From: Phycisphaerales bacterium
GTDB lineage: Bacteria; Planctomycetota; Phycisphaerae; SM23-33
NCBI GenBank assembly: GCA_003153915.1
Contig: PMBX01000013.1
Location: forward strand, 164-11,546
Direction of reading: 5' to 3'
Length of the DNA stretch: 11,383 bases
Shown here: positions 5,770 to 11,383 of the stretch, in pieces
Layout of the letters: every line of letters starts with the position of its first letter
Position numbering within the stretch: the first letter of the stretch is position 1
Notes under the pieces: model-generated
What the model saw: the letters and a program-made list of their open reading frames with translations, nothing else
Databases searched by the model: none
What the model was told of the DNA's origin: nothing
Position numbers and translations under genes: made by a program

Positions 5770-7335
5770 ATGAGTCAGACGCCCTTGCCATCATCCCAGG
5801 AATCCTCGACCGGCCGGTTGCGCCTTGGCCGGTTGTGGGCGATATCGTTTGTCGCCTTTGGCCTGCTATATCTTCTTACGTGTCAGCGCGGCGTGAGTTG
5901 GCAGGACAGCGGCAGATTCCAGTGGCGCGTCCTGACTGGGCAGTACCACGACGACCTGGGCCTGGCGCTATCCCACCCACTCTACATCGCGGCAGGGTGG
6001 GCGTTTACGAACCTGCCATGGGGGAGTTTCCCCGCCAGGCTAAACTTCTTCAGCGGGCTTGGCATGGCCGTGGCGCTGGCGAACTTCACCGTCCTGGTGA
6101 CACTCCTGACACGGAAAGGATGGATCGGCCTGGCCGGCGCGGCGATGTTGGCGGTTTGTCACGCCGTCTGGTGGCTTTCGACGGTTGCGGAAGTCTATAC
6201 GTGGTCCGTCGCCGGCCTGACGGGGGAGTTGTGGCTGTTGGCGCTGCTGTTCCGCCGCCCGTCCACACGCTGGCTGGTGGGTTTGGCCCTGGTCAGTGGG
6301 CTGGGCCTGGACATTCATAATTTCGCGTTGCTGCCGCTGCCCGTCTACATAGTCGTGGCGGTCGCCATGGTGATCCGCCGCCGCCTGCCGGGCTGGTCCC
6401 TTGCAGCCGCGGCCGGGGCGTATCTGGCCGGAGCGGCGCCTTACCTTGCCATGATTATCCAGCAGGCAGCCGCCCGCGGTGACGTGCCTGGCGCGATCCG
6501 CTCCGCCCTGGTGGGAAATTACGCCTCCGAGGTGCTTAACACCCACCTGACCTGGCAGAACATGTTGGTCAACGGCGTGCTGGCGTCATTGAACTTCGTC
6601 TCGCTGCTGCTGCCGCTGGCGATCGTTGGTTGGCTGAACCTCCGCAGGCGCCTGGGGGGCGGACTGGCTGGGGCGATAGGCGCTGTCACGCTGGTGGAGG
6701 TGGTCTTCGTCGCCCGCTACCCGGTGCCCGACCAGTTCACTTTCCTGCTGCCGAGCCTGACGATGTGCGCCCTGGCGGCGGCGGTGGGAGTCGCCGTGTT
6801 GGCGGAAAAGTCTCCCCGCATGCGCTGGGCGGCCGTCGTGGCCTGCGTGGTCTCGATTCTGTCGCCTCCGGCCTTCTATGCCGTCTCAGCGGTCATGGTC
6901 AGGCGATATTATGGAGCGGTACACCGGCAGCGGGAACTGCCTTTCCGCGACGAAGCGCGCTACTGGCTGGTTCCCTGGAAGCACAACGAGAAGTCGGCGG
7001 ACATGTTTGTACGCGCGGCCTTGGTGGAGGCCGAGCCACGCGGCATCATCGTGGCCGACGGGACATCGGCCAACCCCATACAAGTGCTTCAGAAGCTGGA
7101 AGGTTTGAGCCCCGGTGTGACCGTCCAGGACGATACCGGGCCGTTGCCGGAGGTGACGGGCGACGGACGGGCATTCCGCGCCGCCGCGGGCGATAGGCCG
7201 GTCTATGCGGTGACTACCGCGCCAGGGTACATACCCGCGGCCTTGCTGGATACCGCCCGCTTCGAGCGGCCCGGCCAGGCCGTGTTGTACCGCGCGCAAT
7301 GGATCGGGCCGGCGGAGGGGCGCCCCAAACCGTGA
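5770..7335 (+). CDS. DUF2723 membrane protein, GT-C type (O-mannosyltransferase-like) glycosyltransferase
   Basis: The 521-residue protein has a polytopic N-terminal part (to about residue 380) and a soluble C-terminal domain. It shows the marks of DUF2723 (PF11028): the first loop after membrane segment 1 with SWQDSGRF (43-50) holding the acidic residue Asp46, His69-Pro70 in SHPLY, AEVYTWS (140-146), DIHNF (181-185) and RYPVPDQFTFLLPS (316-329). The family is related to GT-C enzymes such as human TMEM260, an O-mannosyltransferase. GT-C enzymes usually take sugars from polyprenyl-phosphate donors outside the membrane, and the divergent cluster could supply such a donor; this link is inference. 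The C-terminal domain (about 385-515) may bind the acceptor. ATG 5770 lacks a Shine-Dalgarno but fits a promoter that would give a leaderless mRNA. The acceptor, protein or glycan, is unknown. Confidence 0.82.
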   Translation: MSQTPLPSSQESSTGRLRLGRLWAISFVAFGLLYLLTCQRGVSWQDSGRFQWRVLTGQYHDDLGLALSHPLYIAAGWAFTNLPWGSFPARLNFFSGLGMAVALANFTVLVTLLTRKGWIGLAGAAMLAVCHAVWWLSTVAEVYTWSVAGLTGELWLLALLFRRPSTRWLVGLALVSGLGLDIHNFALLPLPVYIVVAVAMVIRRRLPGWSLAAAAGAYLAGAAPYLAMIIQQAAARGDVPGAIRSALVGNYASEVLNTHLTWQNMLVNGVLASLNFVSLLLPLAIVGWLNLRRRLGGGLAGAIGAVTLVEVVFVARYPVPDQFTFLLPSLTMCALAAAVGVAVLAEKSPRMRWAAVVACVVSILSPPAFYAVSAVMVRRYYGAVHRQRELPFRDEARYWLVPWKHNEKSADMFVRAALVEAEPRGIIVADGTSANPIQVLQKLEGLSPGVTVQDDTGPLPEVTGDGRAFRAAAGDRPVYAVTTAPGYIPAALLDTARFERPGQAVLYRAQWIGPAEGRPKP

Positions 7336-7360
7336 ATTTGCGTCGCAAGGTTGTTACAAT
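7332..7360 (+). promoter_or_regulatory. Possible promoter for the TPR protein gene
   Basis: TACAAT (7355-7360, 5 of 6 to the -10) sits 17 bp after GTGAAT (7332-7337, 3 of 6), which overlaps the stop of the DUF2723 gene. A start near 7367 would give a leader of about 31 nt. The -35 is weak, so co-transcription with the upstream gene, 62 bp away, remains likely. Confidence 0.35.
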
Positions 7361-7397
7361 ATTGGTGGTGGGCTTGTGACGACATGGTGGTGCGACA

Positions 7398-8495
7398 ATG
7401 ATCGGTAGCGGGCATGTCAAGTTCTGGTTGACGGGCCTGGCCGCCTGGGCAGTTTTGGCGGCAGGGGCCGTCGGCGCCGATTCTCGCCTGGGGGTGTCCA
7501 TTAGAAGCCCCGGACAGTTCCAGAACAGCACCAACAATGCCACGGGCATGTTTCGCTCGTATTCCTATGGGCTAGGCTCCCTGCAAGCCCCGGGCCTTGG
7601 GCCTTCTTCCAACGTTCTTCGCAGTTCGATCGAGTCGCCCGCGAACTGGACGATGCGGTCCTTCTCCGGCGGCCTGCCTTCCCCAACGGGTCCGATCCTG
7701 CCCGATTTGCCAAAGGCGGGGCCTTCGGCCTACCAGTCGGCGTTCAAGCCCTTGACCTTCGGGGAGGGAAGCGCCCTACAGGGACGGACATACGGTACGC
7801 GGGTTCCTTCCGCGATGAATGCCGCCCAGGACTACCTTGCCACCCTCGCCAAGACCGCGCCAACGCAGGGCGCCCCCACGCCGATAACCTCCATGTCCGG
7901 AGGCGAAGGCGGACCGGTGGGCGATTACTTGGCCAAGGGCGAGAAGGCCTTCCGGGAAGGCGACTACGAGACGGCATTGCGGGATTTTCAGAAGGCCAAT
8001 GACATCGACGGAAAAAAACCCGAAGTCCTGCTAAGTCTGGCCCATGTGTATTTCGCGATCCCGGGCAGTTCCTACTATCGAACATCCTTCTACCTGCGCA
8101 AGGCCATGAAATACCTGCCGGAACTTCCCCTGGCGCCGCTGGCGCCCAAGTCCTTCTTCGCCAGCGAGGCGCAATACGCCTCTTGCCTGGCCCGTTTGGA
8201 AGACCGCGTCAAGCGATTCCCCCGCGACGCGGACAGTTATCTTGTATTGGCCTACTTCCGCTGGTTTGACCAGGATGTCGCCGCGGCGCGCCAAGCCATC
8301 GAGGAAGCCCACAAGTACGGCAAGTCTTCGGAGGTGGCCGAAGCCGCCAAGACCTTCTGGGACGGGATGGTGGCCAGCGGGAAAGTCTCCGGCCAACTGG
8401 GCGCAACGACCCAGCCGGCCACCGGGAGCGCAACCACCCAGCCCGCTGCCCATGCGTCTTCGGATGCACCCAAGGGCGTGGCGGAATCACGATAA
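7398..8495 (+). CDS. Secreted TPR-repeat protein with Ala/Thr/Gln/Pro-rich tail
   Basis: The 365-residue protein starts with a signal peptide: a short N-region, a hydrophobic core at about residues 10-23, and a likely cut after VGA at 27. It should lie in the periplasm or beyond. Residues 28-170 are Ser/Gly/Pro-rich and low in predicted structure. A TPR region follows: one clear repeat at 175-206 (Asp-Tyr-Leu-Ala-x-Gly-x-x-Ala-Phe-x-x-Gly-Asp-Tyr), a second around 207-240, and a later one near 278-308. The end holds two copies of ATTQPA (336-341 and 345-350) in a disordered tail. TPRs bind proteins, so it may scaffold or regulate the neighbouring glycan machinery; no enzyme motif is seen. The ATG at 7398 has GGTGG 7 nt upstream. 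It sits between two glycan enzyme genes in the same direction. The exact function is unknown. Confidence 0.78.
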   Translation: MIGSGHVKFWLTGLAAWAVLAAGAVGADSRLGVSIRSPGQFQNSTNNATGMFRSYSYGLGSLQAPGLGPSSNVLRSSIESPANWTMRSFSGGLPSPTGPILPDLPKAGPSAYQSAFKPLTFGEGSALQGRTYGTRVPSAMNAAQDYLATLAKTAPTQGAPTPITSMSGGEGGPVGDYLAKGEKAFREGDYETALRDFQKANDIDGKKPEVLLSLAHVYFAIPGSSYYRTSFYLRKAMKYLPELPLAPLAPKSFFASEAQYASCLARLEDRVKRFPRDADSYLVLAYFRWFDQDVAAARQAIEEAHKYGKSSEVAEAAKTFWDGMVASGKVSGQLGATTQPATGSATTQPAAHASSDAPKGVAESR

Positions 8496-8555
8496 GTTTT
8501 CCTCAGACCCCCCGACGGTCCCGTGGCAGGTTCTTTATCCCCGGACTCTAAGACA

Positions 8556-8584
8556 TTGTGACATCGAGAGGTGGCCGCTATACT
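8556..8584 (+). promoter_or_regulatory. Candidate sigma70-type promoter for the nucleotide-sugar dehydratase gene
   Basis: TTGTGA (8556-8561, 4 of 6) and TATACT (8579-8584, 5 of 6) lie 17 bp apart in the 161-bp gap before the gene. A start near 8591 would give a leader of about 66 nt. No clear Shine-Dalgarno precedes the ATG at 8657, and I saw no terminator for the TPR gene in the gap. Confidence 0.5.
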
Positions 8585-8656
8585 TAAAGCCGTTGCGGAA
8601 CCCTGTCGATGCAAATTCAGTGTCGCTGCGTTTCCGGCCCCCTTCGATCGTAGAAA

Positions 8657-10690
8657 ATGGACGAGACGATACCCAACGAATCATCGCAGCAGGATTCCGG
8701 GCGGTTCGCCTGGGTGGAATCCCTGTTGCTGCGATATCGCCTGACGTTCAACCTCGTGGTTCACACGCTGCTGTTCGCCCTGGCGCTGATGCTGGCATAT
8801 CTGGTGCGGTTCGAGATTCTGGGCGTCCGCATCGGGGAGGGCTGGTTCTTCGATTCGTTCCTGCCCTGGCTGCCGTTCTTCGTCCTGGTAAAGCTGATTA
8901 TCTTCGGCAGGTTGAAGCTGTTTCGCGGGGGGTGGCACTACGCCAGCATTCGCGACGTGGTGAACATCCTGTTTGCCTCCTGGCTGTTCCTGCTGGTGAT
9001 GTTCTTGATCATCATGCCCCCCCGCTACTTGGAGGAAACCCGCGGGATCAAGCTGACCTACATCGGAGACTATCTAACGAAATACCCCACCGGGGTACTG
9101 GTCCTGGATTTCCTGGCCAGCGTGTTCCTGGTCTGCACGGCCCGGCTGGGCTTTCGCATTTACCGCGAGGAGCTTCGGCCGGTCTCCGCCGAAGGCGTCC
9201 GCCGCGTGCTGATGGTCGGGGCTGGCAACGCCGCCGAAAGCATCCTCCGTGAAATCCAGCGCATGCCCGTGGAACGGTTCCGCGTGATCGGTTTCGTCGA
9301 CGACGATCCGGGCAAAAGAAACATGATTATCCACGGCCTGCCCGTCCTGGGCACTACCGACGATATACGCAACGTCTGCCAGGAGGAAGAAGTCGAGGAG
9401 ATCATCATCGCGATGCCCTCGGCCACCCAAAAGCAGCTTCGGCGCGTGATCGAACTGTGCAGCGGAACGAAGCTGAAGTTTCAATCGCTTCCGGGCGTCG
9501 GCGACCTGATCGACGGCAGGGTGACAGTCTCGCAGATTCGCCCGGTGGACATCAACGACCTGCTGGGCCGCCAGGCCGTCGCACTGGACGCCGAGGCGGT
9601 CGCGAGGTTCATTCGAGGCCGGCGTGTCCTGATAACCGGAGCGGGCGGAAGCATCGGTTCGGAGATGTGCCGGCAGGTCTGCAACTACCAGCCCGCCAGG
9701 CTCATCCTCGTCGAACAGGCCGAAAACGCCCTCTTCGAGATCGAAAACGAGCTGATGGCCGCCCACAAGGACATCCCCATTTCCTCCTGCATCTGCGACA
9801 TCTACGACCGCCAGCGCGTCTGGGCGGTCTGGGGAACGCATCTACCGGAAGTGGTCATCCACGCCGCGGCACACAAGCACGTGCCCTTGATGGAGCATAA
9901 CCCCACCGAGGCGGTCAAGAACAACATTCTGGGCACCCGCAACGTCGCCGACGCCTCCTGCCAATTCGGCGCGGCGGAATTCGTGACCATCTCCACCGAC
10001 AAGGCCGTCAACCCATCCTCCGTGATGGGCGCTTCCAAGCGCGTCGCCGAGATTTATACCCAGGCGCTCAACGGCAGAAGCGGTTGCCGCACGCAGTTCA
10101 AAGCCGTGCGCTTCGGAAACGTGCTAGGATCGGCAGGTTCGGTCGTGCCCACCTTCCGCAGGCAGATCGCCGATGGCGGGCCTGTCCGCGTGACCCATCC
10201 TGAGATGAAGCGATATTTCATGACTATCCCCGAGGCCGCGCAACTGGTCCTTCAAGCGGCAGCCACCGGCGCCGGCGGGCAGATCTTCCTGCTGGACATG
10301 GGCGAAGCGGTCAAGATCGTCGATCTGGCCCGCCAGATGATTACCCTCAGCGGTTTCCGACCCGGGGAAGACATCGACATCGTGTTCACGGGCGTACGGC
10401 CTGGCGAGAAGCTCTTCGAGGAACTCAGGACCGAGGGCGAGGACATCGAACCGACCGTCCATCCCAAGGTCCTGGTCTGGAAATCCAGGCCCACCGACTG
10501 GGAAAAGGTCCACTCGGCGATCGAAGACTTGGAAGAACTTCACAACTGCTCAGATCGGGGCAAGATCGTCGAGGCCCTTCGCAAGCTCGTCCCGGAATAC
10601 GAGCCTCGTAATGCCCCAAGCAAGGCAGATCCCCAAGGTGGCGGGCAGTCCGCCGGAGCGGCTTCGGCCGCGGTAGCGCCGTCCGTATAG
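8657..10690 (+). CDS. Membrane-bound nucleotide-sugar 4,6-dehydratase (CapD/WbpM/PglF type)
   Basis: The 677-residue protein has the full-length layout of this family. It has four N-terminal membrane helices (about 31-50, 67-84, 101-121, 144-162), a first Rossmann-like domain with VLMVGAGNAAES (184-195), and a C-terminal SDR domain with the NAD loop ITGAGGSIGSE near 326-336. The dehydratase motifs follow: HAAAHKHVPLMEHNP from His402, then STDKA (446-450) and VMGASK (456-461). The usual YxxxK is MxxxK (Met457, Lys461), the form known in WbpM/PglF-type enzymes. These convert UDP-GlcNAc to the 4-keto-6-deoxy sugar used for bacillosamine or QuiNAc/FucNAc. The Ala/Gly/Pro-rich tail after about 650 looks disordered. 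An in-frame TAG at 8651-8653 fixes the start at ATG 8657. The aminotransferase next door fits the following step. The exact sugar product is not readable from sequence. Confidence 0.9.
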   Translation: MDETIPNESSQQDSGRFAWVESLLLRYRLTFNLVVHTLLFALALMLAYLVRFEILGVRIGEGWFFDSFLPWLPFFVLVKLIIFGRLKLFRGGWHYASIRDVVNILFASWLFLLVMFLIIMPPRYLEETRGIKLTYIGDYLTKYPTGVLVLDFLASVFLVCTARLGFRIYREELRPVSAEGVRRVLMVGAGNAAESILREIQRMPVERFRVIGFVDDDPGKRNMIIHGLPVLGTTDDIRNVCQEEEVEEIIIAMPSATQKQLRRVIELCSGTKLKFQSLPGVGDLIDGRVTVSQIRPVDINDLLGRQAVALDAEAVARFIRGRRVLITGAGGSIGSEMCRQVCNYQPARLILVEQAENALFEIENELMAAHKDIPISSCICDIYDRQRVWAVWGTHLPEVVIHAAAHKHVPLMEHNPTEAVKNNILGTRNVADASCQFGAAEFVTISTDKAVNPSSVMGASKRVAEIYTQALNGRSGCRTQFKAVRFGNVLGSAGSVVPTFRRQIADGGPVRVTHPEMKRYFMTIPEAAQLVLQAAATGAGGQIFLLDMGEAVKIVDLARQMITLSGFRPGEDIDIVFTGVRPGEKLFEELRTEGEDIEPTVHPKVLVWKSRPTDWEKVHSAIEDLEELHNCSDRGKIVEALRKLVPEYEPRNAPSKADPQGGGQSAGAASAAVAPSV

Positions 10691-10744
10691 CCGCCGGCGG
10701 GTCAGTAAATATCCGGGCAATGGCCGGGGCGGGAACTTTGTCGT

Positions 10745-10773
10745 TTGCCCGCGAGTTTCGGGGGGTGTATCCT
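10745..10773 (+). promoter_or_regulatory. Weak promoter candidate before the aminotransferase gene
   Basis: TTGCCC (10745-10750, 4 of 6) and TATCCT (10768-10773, 4 of 6) are spaced by 17 bp within the 136-bp gap after the dehydratase gene. A start near 10780 would give a leader of about 47 nt. The match is marginal and the gene may also be read from upstream. A 10-bp GC palindrome just after the dehydratase stop (10691-10700) has no T-run and is not called a terminator. Confidence 0.28.
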
Positions 10774-10826
10774 TTTTTGCCAACGTGCCCCGTGGCGGGC
10801 CGGAGACCCTTCGAGGTGGTCGCTTC

Positions 10827-11383
10827 ATGAACGAGCAGCCGATACCGTTGTCCAGTCCCGATATCACCGAGGCGGATGTCCAGGCGGTCCTGCCCGTGCT
10901 GCGCGGCGGCCGGTTGAGCATCGGTCCGCATATCGAGTCTTTCGAGGCCGCCGTGGCCAGACGCGCCGGCAGAAAGCACGGTATCGGCGTCAACAGCGGC
11001 ACCAGCGGGCTGCACCTGTGTGTCCGAGCGCTGGGCATCGGCGAGGCCGACGAGGTCGTCACCACGCCGTTTTCCTTCATCGCCACCACCAACTGCCTGC
11101 TGTTCGAGCGCGCCAAGCCTGTCTTTGTGGACATCGAGGCGGAAACCTACAACATCGACCCCGCCGCCCTGGAAGCGGCGATCACACCCCGGACCAAGGC
11201 GATTCTGCCGGTGGAAGTCTTTGGAAACACGGCGCATTTCGACCTCTACGAACGCATCGCCGCCCGTTGCAAAATAGCGATGATCGAGGACTGCTGCGAG
11301 GCCCTGGGCGGTTTCCTGGGCGACCGCCCGGCGGGAAGCTTCGGCGGCTGCGGAGTATTCGCCTTCTATCCCAACAAGCAGAT
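10827..11383 (+). CDS. DegT/DnrJ/EryC1/StrS-family sugar aminotransferase (partial, 3' end off window)
   Basis: The frame is open from ATG 10827 to the window edge, 185 full codons, about half of the usual 370-400 residues. It is a PLP-dependent aminotransferase that puts an amino group on a keto-sugar nucleotide. It has IPLSSPDIT near the N-terminus, GRLSIGPHIESFE (29-41), the PLP-phosphate loop VNSGTSGLHL (54-63), TTPFSFIATTN (78-88), PVFVDIEAETYNID (97-110), and the acidic pair Glu154-Asp155 that contacts the pyridine ring. The window ends right after PNKQ, whose Lys184 is the expected PLP Schiff-base lysine. The segment after Asp155 is CCEALG, where relatives mostly have a small residue first. 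GAGGTGG (10813-10819), 7 nt before the ATG, supports the start. Following the 4,6-dehydratase gene, it most likely makes a 4-amino-4,6-dideoxy sugar; a 3-amino product is also possible. Confidence 0.9.
   Translation, partial: MNEQPIPLSSPDITEADVQAVLPVLRGGRLSIGPHIESFEAAVARRAGRKHGIGVNSGTSGLHLCVRALGIGEADEVVTTPFSFIATTNCLLFERAKPVFVDIEAETYNIDPAALEAAITPRTKAILPVEVFGNTAHFDLYERIAARCKIAMIEDCCEALGGFLGDRPAGSFGGCGVFAFYPNKQ

Noticed and set aside
7338..7348. Palindrome TTGCG-T-CGCAA after the DUF2723 gene as a terminator
   Set aside because: The stem is only 5 bp with a 1-base centre, which cannot form an RNA hairpin of that size, and no T-run follows.
9074..9841. Minus-strand open frame (255 codons) opposite the dehydratase gene
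   Set aside because: It lies wholly inside a well-supported gene on the other strand and has low-complexity composition and no motif.
10691..10700. CCGCCGGCGG palindrome right after the dehydratase stop as a terminator
   Set aside because: A 10-bp GC palindrome without a loop or T-tract is common by chance in DNA this GC-rich.
10425..11237. Minus-strand open frame (270 codons) across the end of the dehydratase gene and the aminotransferase gene
   Set aside because: It crosses two convincing plus-strand genes and the gap between them, and its translation resembles no protein family.

Overview
The window is GC-rich, gene-dense bacterial DNA holding eleven protein genes. The first and last run off the window edges, and no stretch over 200 bases lacks a gene. 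I saw no RNA genes, mobile elements, CRISPR arrays or large repeats. The most likely source is a Planctomycetota bacterium, perhaps of the Phycisphaerae. The hints are a secreted TPR protein with an Ala-Thr-Thr-Gln-Pro-rich tail, a DUF2723 GT-C enzyme, and a WecA-type enzyme whose usual HxHH histidine cluster reads HLYD. This is a family-resemblance inference with no marker gene behind it.

Layout. At the left edge the 3' end of an orotate phosphoribosyltransferase gene (pyrE-like, +) runs into a convergent sedoheptulose-7-phosphate isomerase gene (gmhA-like, -), and their stop codons overlap. gmhA diverges from a small membrane-anchored thioredoxin-fold gene (860-1360, +). That gene in turn converges, with only 6 bp between, on a four-gene minus-strand cluster. 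Read in its own direction the cluster is: UbiA-family polyprenyl-phosphate phosphoribosyltransferase-like (5576-4665), DUF362 protein (4566-3454), WecA/MraY-family polyprenyl-phosphate sugar-1-phosphate transferase (3332-2097), and a DPM1-like GT2 glycosyltransferase (2119-1367) that overlaps the gene before it by 23 bp. A 193-bp divergent region (5577-5769) separates this from a plus-strand series: DUF2723 GT-C glycosyltransferase (5770-7335), secreted TPR protein (7398-8495), membrane-bound nucleotide-sugar 4,6-dehydratase of the WbpM/PglF type (8657-10690), and a DegT-family sugar aminotransferase cut off by the window end (10827 onward).

How the genes may work together. Nearly everything between 135 and the right end makes or moves sugars on polyprenyl phosphate or nucleotide carriers. 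The dehydratase and aminotransferase would make a UDP-4-amino-4,6-dideoxy-HexNAc. The WecA-like enzyme would put a sugar-1-phosphate on undecaprenyl phosphate. The GT2 and the UbiA enzyme would make polyprenyl-phosphate hexose and pentose donors, which are the kind of donor GT-C enzymes such as the DUF2723 protein use on the outer face of the membrane. GmhA opens heptose synthesis. The sum looks like a surface-polysaccharide or protein O-glycosylation locus. The single enzyme families are well supported; the joint pathway and its product are inference.

Promoter-like sequences with 17-bp spacers precede several plus-strand genes. The one before the DUF2723 gene would start transcription at or within about 3 nt of the ATG, which predicts a leaderless mRNA.
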